DNA of 64,000 nt from Lysinibacillus pinottii. Lineage in GTDB: Bacteria > Bacillota > Bacilli > Bacillales_A > Planococcaceae. Both the position numbers and the translations under genes were made by a program. Below are positions 35,567 through 43,816 of the stretch, piece after piece. The notes beneath the pieces are model-generated. The model saw only the letters and a list, made by a program, of their open reading frames with translations, did no database searches and was not told where the DNA came from. Location of the stretch: assembly GCF_024753545.1 (NCBI RefSeq), contig NZ_JANTOO010000015.1:1-64000 (forward strand). The letters are read 5' to 3'. Each line of letters begins with the position of its first letter. Position 1 is the first letter of the stretch.

Positions 35567-35620
35567 AGACCATTGAAAACATATGTGCCTAGCGTACATA
35601 TGCTTTTGATGGTCTTTTTT
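35567..35620 (+). terminator. glpD leader terminator (GlpP-controlled)
   Basis: A long stem pairs AGACCAT with ATGGTCT and CATATGT with ACATATG, with the bases between nearly all paired. Five or six T follow. It lies between the promoter and glpD. In B. subtilis, GlpP bound to glycerol-3-phosphate prevents termination at this site; glpP is the next gene here. Confidence 0.88.
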
Positions 35621-35648
35621 ATCGTTAAAATGATAAGGGAGGAAATAA

Positions 35649-37295
35649 ATGATGAGTACAGCTTCTGCGTTACAACGACAACAAACAATAGAGGAGCTTC
35701 AAGATAGGGAGTACGATTTATTAGTAATTGGTGGCGGTATTACAGGGTGTGGTATTGCACTGGATGCTATTGCTCGCGGTCTGTCTGTAGCATTAGTGGA
35801 AATGCAGGATTTTGCAGCAGGGACTTCTAGCCGTTCGACAAAATTAGTACATGGCGGTTTACGTTATTTAAAGCAATTTGAAATAAAAGAGGTAGCAGAG
35901 TTAGGGAAGGAACGTGCCATTGTTTATGAAAATGGTCCACATGTGACAACACCTGTTTGGATGTTATTACCTTTTCATAAGGGAGGGACATTTGGAAAAT
36001 ACTCTACAAATCTCGGCTTGCGTGTCTATGATTTTTTAGCAGGAGTTAAACGAGCAGAGCGCCGTTATATGTTAAGTACAGGTCAAACCATTGAGAAGGA
36101 GCCATTAGTGAAAACTGAGGGATTACTTGGCGGTGGAATGTATGTAGAGTATCGTACGGATGATGCTCGTTTAACCATTGAAGTAGCAAAGGCAGCCATT
36201 GAAAGAGGGGCAACATTATTGAATTATATAAAAGCCGAAAACTTTTTATATAATGAACAGCAAAAAATAAGGGGTATTGTTGCAACGGATTTATTAACAA
36301 ATCATCCAATCGAAATTCGTGCAAAGGCTGTCGTTAATGCTGCTGGTCCATGGGTGGACGATGTGCGCACAATTGAAGGGAAGCAAGCAGGGAAGCATTT
36401 AATTTTATCGAAAGGTGTGCATATTGTTTTTGATGAATCCAAATTCCCATTAAAGCAAGCTGTTTATTTTGATACACCTGATGGCCGCATGGTATTTGCC
36501 ATCCCTCGACAAGGAAAAACCTATGTAGGTACAACAGATACATTTTATGAGGGCGATGCTCGCAATATGGATATTTATCAAGAAGATCGCAATTATATAA
36601 TGAAGGCGATTCATTATATGTTCCCAAATGTGAAGGTGGAAGATGCGGATATTGAATCAAGCTGGGCAGGTGTTCGTCCATTAATTCATGAGGACGGAAA
36701 AAATCCATCTGAAATTTCTCGTAAGGATGAAGTGTGGATTTCACCATCGGGCCTTGTAACAATTGCAGGTGGGAAATTAACAGGTTATCGTAAAATGGCC
36801 GAAACAGTTTTAAATACGATTGCACAAGAGCTAGATCAACAATTTGGCATTAAATCTTCACCGTGTACCACAAAAAATATTCCGATTTCTGGTGGCCATA
36901 TGGGCGGCTCAAATAAATTTTATGCCTTCTTATATGACCATACAAGATTAGGTAAGAAAATAGGTTTATCGGAGGAGGAGGCGAAATTCTTATCGCAGCA
37001 TTATGGTAGCAACGTAGAGATTGTTTTTAATTATGTAAAGGAAGGGCATTCCATCTTACCATCATGGCTATATGCACAATTAATGTATGGGATTCATCAT
37101 GAAATGGTCGTTCATCCAAATGATTTTTTGGTTCGTCGGACAGGATATATGTTCTTTCAAATGGCCACTGTTCAACAGTATGAAGAGGCTATTTTAGATG
37201 AAATGGCTAAGCAACTCAACTGGACAACACAGCAACGGACACAATATGAAGAAGATGTAAAGAAAGAAATAAAACGAGCGACAACTGCGCTATAA
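35649..37295 (+). CDS. glpD: aerobic glycerol-3-phosphate dehydrogenase
   Basis: GlpD (548 residues) oxidises glycerol-3-phosphate to DHAP at the membrane and passes electrons to menaquinone. The FAD-binding VIGGGITGCGIALDA is at about residues 26-40, followed by SSRSTKLVHGGLRYL, which binds FAD and substrate. The C-terminal DAO_C domain begins near residue 400. GGGAGG precedes the ATG; the second Met codon is equally usable. The gene is controlled by the leader terminator at 35567. Confidence 0.96.
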   Translation: MMSTASALQRQQTIEELQDREYDLLVIGGGITGCGIALDAIARGLSVALVEMQDFAAGTSSRSTKLVHGGLRYLKQFEIKEVAELGKERAIVYENGPHVTTPVWMLLPFHKGGTFGKYSTNLGLRVYDFLAGVKRAERRYMLSTGQTIEKEPLVKTEGLLGGGMYVEYRTDDARLTIEVAKAAIERGATLLNYIKAENFLYNEQQKIRGIVATDLLTNHPIEIRAKAVVNAAGPWVDDVRTIEGKQAGKHLILSKGVHIVFDESKFPLKQAVYFDTPDGRMVFAIPRQGKTYVGTTDTFYEGDARNMDIYQEDRNYIMKAIHYMFPNVKVEDADIESSWAGVRPLIHEDGKNPSEISRKDEVWISPSGLVTIAGGKLTGYRKMAETVLNTIAQELDQQFGIKSSPCTTKNIPISGGHMGGSNKFYAFLYDHTRLGKKIGLSEEEAKFLSQHYGSNVEIVFNYVKEGHSILPSWLYAQLMYGIHHEMVVHPNDFLVRRTGYMFFQMATVQQYEEAILDEMAKQLNWTTQQRTQYEEDVKKEIKRATTAL

Positions 37296-37366
37296 TGAGG
37301 TAGTTATTCTCAACATAATATAAGGGTGAGCATTCACACTGTATTATAAGGGAAGGAGAGAATGGA

Positions 37367-37924
37367 ATGCATTTTGATAATCAACAGGTGATTCCTGCTG
37401 CGCGTACCGTCAAGCAGTTTGACGAGATAATAGCAAGTCCATTCGATTATATTGTGCTATTGGAGGTGCACATTAGCTTATTGATGTCTTTAAAGCGTGA
37501 GGCATATCGACATGGAAAAAAATTAATTATTCATGCGGATTTAATTCATGGTTTAAAAACAGATAATTTTGCAGCAGACTTTTTATGTAATGATATTCGT
37601 CCAGCTGGCATTATTTCAACTCGTTCCAATATGCTAATGAAAGCCAAAGCTCGTGGAATTATGGCTATTCAACGTGTGTTTTTGATTGATACGATTGCTC
37701 TTGAGAAAAGTTATTCGATGATTGAAACAGCGCAGCCTGATTATATTGAGCTATTACCAGGCATTATTCCATCGATGATTCAGGAAATCTATGAGCGTAC
37801 ACAAATCCCTGTTATTACAGGTGGCTTAGTGCGTACAGTGGACAATATTGAAGAAGCATTAGCTGGTGGTGCTATCGCCGTTACAACATCCAATAGACAA
37901 TTATGGGAAAATTTCAAAAAATAG
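37367..37924 (+). CDS. glpP: glycerol uptake operon antiterminator GlpP
   Basis: GlpP (185 residues) is an RNA-binding antiterminator with a TIM-barrel fold. It binds glycerol-3-phosphate and the leaders of glpD and glpFK. Family blocks are QVIPAARTVKQFD, KKLIIHADLIHGLKTD, GIISTRSNMLMKA and PVITGGLVRT. GGAAGGAG precedes the ATG. It lies between its two likely targets. In B. subtilis glpP precedes glpFK; here glpD comes first. Confidence 0.95.
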   Translation: MHFDNQQVIPAARTVKQFDEIIASPFDYIVLLEVHISLLMSLKREAYRHGKKLIIHADLIHGLKTDNFAADFLCNDIRPAGIISTRSNMLMKAKARGIMAIQRVFLIDTIALEKSYSMIETAQPDYIELLPGIIPSMIQEIYERTQIPVITGGLVRTVDNIEEALAGGAIAVTTSNRQLWENFKK

Positions 37925-37953
37925 TTGACTCTGTATGTTTTTTTCTCTAAAAT
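37925..37953 (+). promoter_or_regulatory. glpFK promoter
   Basis: TTGACT at 37925-37930 and TAAAAT at 37948-37953 are separated by 17 bases. The -35 begins at the base after the glpP stop codon. Transcription would start near 37960. Confidence 0.82.
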
Positions 37954-37983
37954 GGACATAAGTTCATACGCACGTGGTTAGGA

Positions 37984-38048
37984 AAAGGAACCCACATTTG
38001 TTCAACTACATGTAGTAATGTAGTTTGATTGGATGTGGGTTCCTTTTT
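37984..38048 (+). terminator. glpFK leader terminator (GlpP-controlled)
   Basis: AAAGGAACCCACAT pairs with ATGTGGGTTCCTTT, and an inner stem pairs AACTACAT with ATGTAGTT. Five T follow. It sits between the promoter and glpF, the arrangement expected for GlpP antitermination. Confidence 0.9.
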
Positions 38049-38086
38049 GTTTTCTATGGGCTATTATCACAAAGGGGGATTAAACT

Positions 38087-38890
38087 ATGTCTACGTTTAC
38101 AGCTGAGCTGGTCGGCACAATGATTCTTATTTTATTTGGTGGCGGCGTAGTAGCAGGTGCCGTGTTAAACAAATCAAAGGGCTTTGGTGGTGGATGGATT
38201 GTTATTACCTTTGCATGGGGGCTTGGGGTTGCAATGGCAGCTTATGCAGTAGGTGGAATCAGTGGTGCTCACCTAAATCCGGCACTAACCATTGCCCTTG
38301 CCACGATTGGAAATTTTCCTTGGGCAGATGTGCCATCCTATATTGCCGCACAAATGATTGGTGCATTTTTAGGGGCTACGCTTGTTTACTTTATGTATTT
38401 ACCACATTGGCAGGCAACAGCAGATGCTGATGTTAAATTAGCACCATTTTCCACAATGCCAGCTATTAAGCATCCTTTATCAAATCTATTATCAGAAATG
38501 ATAGGAACATTTATTTTAGTTTTAGGGATTTTAGCGTTAGGTACAAATACTATTACAGATGGTTTAAATCCATTTTTAGTTGGTTTGTTAATTATTGTAA
38601 TTGGGATGGCTTTAGGGGGCCCTACCGGCTATGCAATAAATCCAGCACGTGATTTAGGTCCGCGTATTGCGCATTTTATTTTACCGATTGCAGGCAAAGG
38701 TGATTCTGGTTGGAGTTATGCTTGGATACCAGTTGTAGGTCCCATTATTGGTGGTACATTTGGTGCATTGTTTTTCCAACAAATATTCGAAGGGAAAAAT
38801 AGTTTAGCATTTTGGATTGTTGCAGTGATTGTGATTGCTATTTTCATAGGAGCACAATTAACCGTTAAAAATGTTCAAGTAGAAGACTAA
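38087..38890 (+). CDS. glpF: glycerol uptake facilitator
   Basis: GlpF (267 residues) is a membrane channel of the MIP family with six helices and two half-helices. The NPA boxes are GAHLNPALT and AINPARDLGPR; the Asp after the second NPA-R marks a glycerol channel rather than a water channel. The start has GGGGG upstream. It is 19 bases before glpK in the same transcript. Confidence 0.95.
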   Translation: MSTFTAELVGTMILILFGGGVVAGAVLNKSKGFGGGWIVITFAWGLGVAMAAYAVGGISGAHLNPALTIALATIGNFPWADVPSYIAAQMIGAFLGATLVYFMYLPHWQATADADVKLAPFSTMPAIKHPLSNLLSEMIGTFILVLGILALGTNTITDGLNPFLVGLLIIVIGMALGGPTGYAINPARDLGPRIAHFILPIAGKGDSGWSYAWIPVVGPIIGGTFGALFFQQIFEGKNSLAFWIVAVIVIAIFIGAQLTVKNVQVED

Positions 38891-38909
38891 TTTATTTGGA
38901 GGGATTTCT

Positions 38910-40406
38910 ATGTCAGAAAAAAAATATATTTTAGCGTTAGACCAAGGAACTACAAGCTCAAGGGCTATTCTTTTTGATGAAACGGGTAAAATCGTACACA
39001 CAGCACAACAAGAATTCCAACAACATTTTCCACAAGCAGGCTGGGTAGAGCATCATGCAGAGGAAATTTGGTCATCTATTCTATCTTGTATTGCAACAGT
39101 GTTATCAGAAAAAGGTGTGAGTTCAAGTCAAATTGCAGGGATTGGGATTACCAATCAACGTGAAACAACAGTAGTTTGGGATAAACATACTGGCAAGCCT
39201 GTTTATAACGCAATTGTTTGGCAATCACGTCAAACGAATGATATTTGTGAGCGATTAAAGGAAAGCGGTTACAATGATTTATTCCGAGAAAAAACAGGTC
39301 TATTAATAGATGCTTACTTCTCTGGTACAAAAGTGAAGTGGATTTTAGATCATGTTGAGGGTGCTCGTGAAAAAGCGGAGGCCGGAGAATTGCTATTCGG
39401 TACAATTGATACTTGGCTAATTTGGAAGCTATCCGGTGGAAAAGTACATGTAACAGATTATTCAAATGCCTCTCGTACATTGATGTATAATATCCATGAT
39501 TTAAAGTGGGATGAAGAACTATTAGAAATTTTAACTGTTCCAGCCTCAATGCTACCAGAAGTACGTCCTTCTTCTGAAGTTTACGGGTATACAGAGGAGG
39601 CATTATTCTTTGGCTCTGCTGTCCCAATTGCGGGTGCTGCAGGTGACCAACAAGCAGCACTATTTGGTCAGGCATGCTTTGAGGAAGGTATGGTCAAGAA
39701 CACATATGGCACAGGTTGCTTTATGTTAATGAACACTGGAGAAAAGGCTGTGAAGTCAAATAATGGCCTATTGACTACATTAGCTTGGGGCTTAGATGGC
39801 AAAGTAACGTATGCTTTAGAGGGCAGTATTTTTGTAGCAGGTTCTGCGATTCAATGGTTACGTGATGGCTTGCGTATGTTCCGCAGTGCAAGTGAATCAG
39901 AGCAATATGCAACACGTGTAGAGTCAACAGATGGTGTGTATGTTGTCCCAGCATTTGTTGGCTTAGGAACACCATATTGGGATTCTGATGTGCGAGGAGC
40001 TATCTTTGGCTTAACACGAGGAACAGCGAAGGAGCATTTTGTACGTGCGACACTAGAATCATTAGCTTATCAAACAAAGGATGTATTAGCGGCAATGGAG
40101 GCTGATGCGAATATTCCATTAGCAAAATTACGTGTAGATGGCGGAGCTGTGGCCAATGATTTCTTAATGCAATTCCAAGCAGATTTATTGGATGTTCCTG
40201 TTGATCGCCCCATTATTAATGAAACAACAGCTTTAGGTGCAGCGTATTTAGCTGGCTTAGCAGTTGACTATTGGCATTCGACAGAGGAAATCAGCAAGTA
40301 TTGGAATTTAGATCGTCAATTTACACCAAATATGAGTAATGACCATCGTGATAAAATTTATGGAGGATGGAAAAAGGCTGTTGCGGCAGCGCAAGTATTT
40401 AAGTAA
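38910..40406 (+). CDS. glpK: glycerol kinase lacking the HPr phosphorylation histidine
   Basis: GlpK (498 residues) phosphorylates glycerol to glycerol-3-phosphate, the inducer of this regulon. ALDQGTTSSRA is the phosphate-1 loop, NQRETTVVW and AGAAGDQQAALFGQ are FGGY signatures, and YGTGCF is the second loop. In most Firmicute GlpK proteins a His in a YHFFG-like context (His232 in Enterococcus) is phosphorylated by HPr. Here residues 229-235 read EEALFFG, so Leu232 takes its place. The kinase should thus be independent of PTS activation. Confidence 0.95.
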   Translation: MSEKKYILALDQGTTSSRAILFDETGKIVHTAQQEFQQHFPQAGWVEHHAEEIWSSILSCIATVLSEKGVSSSQIAGIGITNQRETTVVWDKHTGKPVYNAIVWQSRQTNDICERLKESGYNDLFREKTGLLIDAYFSGTKVKWILDHVEGAREKAEAGELLFGTIDTWLIWKLSGGKVHVTDYSNASRTLMYNIHDLKWDEELLEILTVPASMLPEVRPSSEVYGYTEEALFFGSAVPIAGAAGDQQAALFGQACFEEGMVKNTYGTGCFMLMNTGEKAVKSNNGLLTTLAWGLDGKVTYALEGSIFVAGSAIQWLRDGLRMFRSASESEQYATRVESTDGVYVVPAFVGLGTPYWDSDVRGAIFGLTRGTAKEHFVRATLESLAYQTKDVLAAMEADANIPLAKLRVDGGAVANDFLMQFQADLLDVPVDRPIINETTALGAAYLAGLAVDYWHSTEEISKYWNLDRQFTPNMSNDHRDKIYGGWKKAVAAAQVFK

Positions 40407-40449
40407 GCCAAACATTTGAGAGGTTGGGGCATAGCTAGCTTCAATTAAT

Positions 40450-40498
40450 GAGAAATCCGAATTCGAATGCATTCAAATTTGGATTTCTCTATTTTTTT
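40450..40498 (+). terminator. glpFK terminator
   Basis: A 20-pair palindrome (GAGAAATCC at one end, GGATTTCTC at the other, two imperfect pairs) runs into seven T. Confidence 0.9.
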
Positions 40499-40861
40499 AT
40501 GTTGTCTCCAGATAGATCTTAACTGATGTCCAATTTTTCTTCTGGCATGAATTCTTCTTCAAACAGTCCATCGTATAGCTGGTTTGACTTTTCAATCAGT
40601 CTGTTTTGCCATTTGCATTAGCTATTGGTGCTCTAGCTACAGATGCTGATGGCGGGGTTCTTGTTGGTATGCACGGCTTTTTATTTATACAAGGCCTACC
40701 ATTCGTCATACTTCTGATATTTTTATTTGAGGAAGGTGAAGAAAGCGTCCAATTCTTTATAGAATTGTGCATTTTTGTCGTTAGGAATAGAGGATTTAGA
40801 GAGATGTCAGAGAATTGTATATAAGTACCATTATATGTAATGACGTGCTTATAGGAGTTGT
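40499..40861. other. non-coding gap with possible decayed coding sequence
   Basis: No convincing gene is present. Open frames exist on both strands at about 40600-40880 but have no ribosome site or recognisable domain. On the minus strand at about 40520-40610 a second frame reads LIEKSNQLYDGLFEEEF, which looks protein-like but is broken by stops on both sides. This suggests a decayed gene remnant. Confidence 0.35.
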
Positions 40862-42229
40862 ATGAAGATGGTTGTGACAATGAGACCGTTAAAAATTAAG
40901 TATAAAAAGTTAGCTAATCCTTTTCAGGAGTTTATGCAGATCAGTCCTAACAATAATGCCCTTACGAAGGAAGTAGTCTTTCTACGATATATTGGTATAC
41001 CTGATTCTGTAGATCTTTATAAAGAAGATATTTTAAAAATGGATGAGTATTTCACAAAGCAAAGCGTATTTTATTTACGACTACATAGGCTTGAGGTCAT
41101 CAATAATAAGAAAGATGCAGATAGACTGTCGGAGCTTTGGGGAGAATGGCAGGCTGCTGCTGATAGTATACAGTTACTGTATGAGACATCTTTATGCGGT
41201 AAATTAGCGAATAATCAACTCGAATGGACAAAAAAGCTTAGCTTTAAAAATATTCTCCATCTTTTTAAAGAACAACAGCCGCATGCGAATGACACTTTAC
41301 TAAAAAACTTTGCAGTTAAATTTTTATATTGGATGGATTATTATTTACCACAAATTTTTTCTAAGGAAAATCAAGCATCCCCTAAAATTGTTTTTATAGG
41401 TGACATTACGCAGCATGAATCATTATTTTTATATTTCTTATCGACACTTGGCTGCGATATATGCTATATGAATCCTAAAGGGGATATCACTAATTTGTAT
41501 CCTATCATAGCAGCCGCATCTAATTTGCAGAGTTGTTCGGATTACTATGAAAAAGAATTCATAATTCCTGAAATGCTCTCAATGAAAAGCATACCACCAC
41601 AACAACCGACGATTCTCCCAACCCCTAGTTCTAGAATGGTTACAAGAGAAGAGTGTAGTTATGAACAGTTAGCTTCTTTAGCCACATCAGTTGTCATGAT
41701 TAAAACCTTTGGAGTAGATCACAAAGTGATATGTTTTGGTTCTGGTGTTGTTCTTCATCAAGAGGGTTATATTTTAACGAACCTGCATGTTGTAAGTGGT
41801 GGGGAATATTATTCTGTGCTATATGAAAATGATTCAAACGAATATACTACGCATCAATTTGTGAAATATCATGATATACATGATTTGGCTATTTTGAAAG
41901 TGGCCAGAACAAGCCAACCTTTACCTGTTAAAATGGATGGTCATTTAGTCAGAGGACAAAAGATTGTAGCGATTGGCAGTCCTCTAGGTTTATTTAATTC
42001 GATCTCTGATGGAATTGTTGCTGGATTTAGGGATATACGAAAAATGTCTATGGTTCAATTTACAGCTGCTATTTCAAACGGAAGTTCCGGTGGTGCTTTA
42101 TTGGATATGCAAGGGAGGTTGGTCGGTTTAATTACAGCTGGATTTGATGATGGTCAGAATCTTAATTTGGCTGTACCAGCTCATGTTATCTATCAATTTG
42201 CTCAAAACTTTATTGAGTTACCTAGTTAG
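40862..42229 (+). CDS. YceG-like / trypsin-like serine protease fusion
   Basis: The protein has 455 residues and no signal peptide or membrane span. Residues about 1-245 lack a clear match, but SPKIVFIGDITQHESLFLYF and GCDICYMNPKGD at 173-208 resemble the YceG domain of tellurite/stress gene clusters. A Pro-rich linker (245-256) leads to a trypsin-like domain of the HtrA type. Its triad is His309 (NLHVV), Asp341 (HDLAIL) and Ser409 (GSSGG). There is no PDZ domain. It is probably a cytosolic protease; the target is unknown. AGGAG lies four bases before the ATG, and ATG 40868 is an alternative. It is transcribed alone. Confidence 0.75.
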   Translation: MKMVVTMRPLKIKYKKLANPFQEFMQISPNNNALTKEVVFLRYIGIPDSVDLYKEDILKMDEYFTKQSVFYLRLHRLEVINNKKDADRLSELWGEWQAAADSIQLLYETSLCGKLANNQLEWTKKLSFKNILHLFKEQQPHANDTLLKNFAVKFLYWMDYYLPQIFSKENQASPKIVFIGDITQHESLFLYFLSTLGCDICYMNPKGDITNLYPIIAAASNLQSCSDYYEKEFIIPEMLSMKSIPPQQPTILPTPSSRMVTREECSYEQLASLATSVVMIKTFGVDHKVICFGSGVVLHQEGYILTNLHVVSGGEYYSVLYENDSNEYTTHQFVKYHDIHDLAILKVARTSQPLPVKMDGHLVRGQKIVAIGSPLGLFNSISDGIVAGFRDIRKMSMVQFTAAISNGSSGGALLDMQGRLVGLITAGFDDGQNLNLAVPAHVIYQFAQNFIELPS

Positions 42230-42246
42230 TTTCCACTATTCAACCA

Positions 42247-42275
42247 TTGCTTTTTTATGCATAATCTTATAGAAT
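42247..42275 (+). promoter_or_regulatory. promoter of the PyrR-regulated MFS gene
   Basis: TTGCTT at 42247-42252 and TAGAAT at 42270-42275 have 17-base spacing. Transcription would start near 42282, just ahead of the first PyrR loop. Confidence 0.6.
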
Positions 42276-42306
42276 GTAGAACGGTATAAATGAACGAAAT
42301 AAATTA

Positions 42307-42418
42307 CCTTTAATACGGTCCAGAGAGGCTGAAAAGGGCTACATGATATTCTTAGGCTTATAATATCTTTAATTTAGCATGCCCTTTTGTCTTCTCTGAC
42401 TAAAGGGCTTTTATTTTT
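42307..42418 (+). promoter_or_regulatory. PyrR-type attenuator 1 (binding loop, antiterminator, terminator)
   Basis: A hairpin at 42307-42337 (CCTTT/AAAGG, a four-base 5' bulge, CGG/CTG) carries GGTCCAGAGAGGCT at 42317-42330, which fits the PyrR consensus ARUCCNGNGAGGYU except the first base. AAAAGGGC at 42332-42339 can pair with GCCCTTTT at 42381-42388 as an antiterminator. GCCCTTT can instead pair with AAAGGGC at 42402-42408, followed by TTTTATTTTT, as a terminator. PyrR with UMP would favour the terminator. Confidence 0.88.
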
Positions 42419-42430
42419 GTTCAAATACAC

Positions 42431-42466
42431 CTCTTTTAAAGGAAGTCCTGTGAGGCTTCAAAAGAG
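42431..42466 (+). promoter_or_regulatory. second PyrR-binding loop
   Basis: CTCTTTT pairs with AAAAGAG, then a four-base purine bulge (AAAG), then GAAG/CTTC closes the loop. AGTCCTGTGAGGCT at 42444-42457 matches ARUCCNGNGAGGYU exactly. The architecture is the same as in loop 1. No terminator follows; two small stems at 42466-42493 and 42501-42511 lie before the ribosome site (GGAGG at 42529). Confidence 0.75.
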
Positions 42467-42542
42467 AATGGACAAGACAGCTATAATCCATTCACCTGAA
42501 CTCTAAAAGAGAAAGACAATAAACATCTGGAGGTTAGAAAGA

Positions 42543-43739
42543 ATGGATTATCGTAAAAAAACCGTGGTCGCTTCAGTGGCCGGGTTAACGCTAGAAGGAA
42601 TGGACATTATGTTTATTTCTTTTGCGATGACAATGATTATTGCAGAATTTAACATCGATCTTGCAACAGGTGGATTGATTTCATCCATCACAAATATAGG
42701 CATGCTCTTAGGTGGGATTATTTTCGGTGTGCTCGCAGATAAGTATGGTCGAGTAAAAGTGTTCACATATACGATCATTTTGTTTGCAATCGGTACAGCC
42801 CTGACAGGAGTAGCAACCAGTATTGAACAAGTTTATGTATATAGATTTATCGCTGGACTAGGTGCCGGTGGAGAATACGGTATTGGAATGGCGCTTGTTG
42901 CTGAGGCTTGGCCAAAAAATAAACAAGGAAGAGCATCTTCCTATGTGAGTGTAGGTGCACAGTATGGGGTAATATTAGCAGCTTTATTAAGCGCCGTTAT
43001 TTTACCGACATTAGGATGGAGAGCACTATTCTTTATTGGTGTATTGCCAGTGATCTTTGCCTTTATTGTACGAAAAAATCTTCATGAATCACCAGAATGG
43101 CTGGCATCGCAAAAAAATGAAAGCAACATGCAAAAAAAGGGGAAATTGGCACAGCTATTTGTAACACCTCGTGTCACTATGACAACCCTTTCCCTAATAT
43201 TAATGGCTACTGTTCAAATTGCAGGCTATAATGGTCTGATGATCTGGCTACCATCAATGCTCCAAAAATCGCAAGGCTTATCTGTTTCAAGCTCTGCATT
43301 GTGGACAATTAGTACGGCAGTCGGTATGATTATTGGCATGCTCACTTTCGGAAGATTTATGGATCGTTTTGGTGCGAAACGTGCATTTGGTATCTTTTTA
43401 TTGGCTTCTGCATGTGCAGTCTTTCTCTACTCCTTTGCGACAGGAGCTGTGGCTATATTAATGGGCGGTGCCATTGTAGGATTTTTCTCTAATGGTATGT
43501 TTGCTGGCTACGGTGCATTAATTAGTAGCTTCTATCCTGTGCAAATTCGTAGTACAGCAACAAATACAATTTTTAACTTTGGCCGAGCAATAGGAGGATT
43601 TTCACCAATCTTTGTCGGCTATATTTTACAAAGTTATGATATGACAGTCGTCATGATTTACTTAGCAGCACTATATGGCATTTCCTTTATGGTCATGCTA
43701 ACGCTTAAAGGCTCAACTGAAGCCTTGCAAACAGCTTAA
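42543..43739 (+). CDS. MFS transporter, predicted pyrimidine-linked substrate
   Basis: A 398-residue major facilitator protein with 12 predicted helices. The loop 2-3 motif is GVLADKYGRVKV, and its repeat in the second half is GRFMDRFGAKRA. GAGGEYGIGMALVAEAWP in helix 4 is typical of the aromatic acid/sialic acid-type (AAHS) branch. The sequence alone does not give the substrate. The two PyrR loops in its leader show control by uridine nucleotides, so uptake of uracil, a nucleoside, orotate or a related compound is a reasonable guess. It is a single-gene transcript, with terminators on both sides. Confidence 0.88.
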   Translation: MDYRKKTVVASVAGLTLEGMDIMFISFAMTMIIAEFNIDLATGGLISSITNIGMLLGGIIFGVLADKYGRVKVFTYTIILFAIGTALTGVATSIEQVYVYRFIAGLGAGGEYGIGMALVAEAWPKNKQGRASSYVSVGAQYGVILAALLSAVILPTLGWRALFFIGVLPVIFAFIVRKNLHESPEWLASQKNESNMQKKGKLAQLFVTPRVTMTTLSLILMATVQIAGYNGLMIWLPSMLQKSQGLSVSSSALWTISTAVGMIIGMLTFGRFMDRFGAKRAFGIFLLASACAVFLYSFATGAVAILMGGAIVGFFSNGMFAGYGALISSFYPVQIRSTATNTIFNFGRAIGGFSPIFVGYILQSYDMTVVMIYLAALYGISFMVMLTLKGSTEALQTA

Positions 43740-43751
43740 TTCTATTAATTA

Positions 43752-43806
43752 CAAAAGAACGAATTCCACTTCTTCAAAAGGAGGAGAGGGATTCGTTCTT
43801 TTTTAT
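43752..43806. terminator. terminator between convergent genes
   Basis: AAAGAACGAATTCC pairs with GGGATTCGTTCTTT around a 20-base loop (one mismatch). A long T run on the plus strand serves the MFS gene; on the other strand CTTTTG is weaker but could serve the spore protein gene. Confidence 0.85.
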
Positions 43807-43816
43807 TAGTTTTTAA

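Noticed and set aside
36334..36825. 163-codon antisense frame within glpD
   Set aside because: Antisense shadow without a start site or a domain.
39148..39675. 175-codon antisense frame within glpK
   Set aside because: Shadow of a strongly coding strand; His/Leu-rich composition typical of antisense translation.
40596..40880. Open frames on both strands upstream of the protease fusion
   Set aside because: No ribosome sites, odd amino acid composition and no recognisable domain; treated as non-coding or decayed.
42429..42534. Pairing of ACCTC in PyrR loop 2 with the ribosome site as a translational switch
   Set aside because: Five pairs only, and PyrR binding would free rather than hide the ribosome site, the wrong sense for repression.
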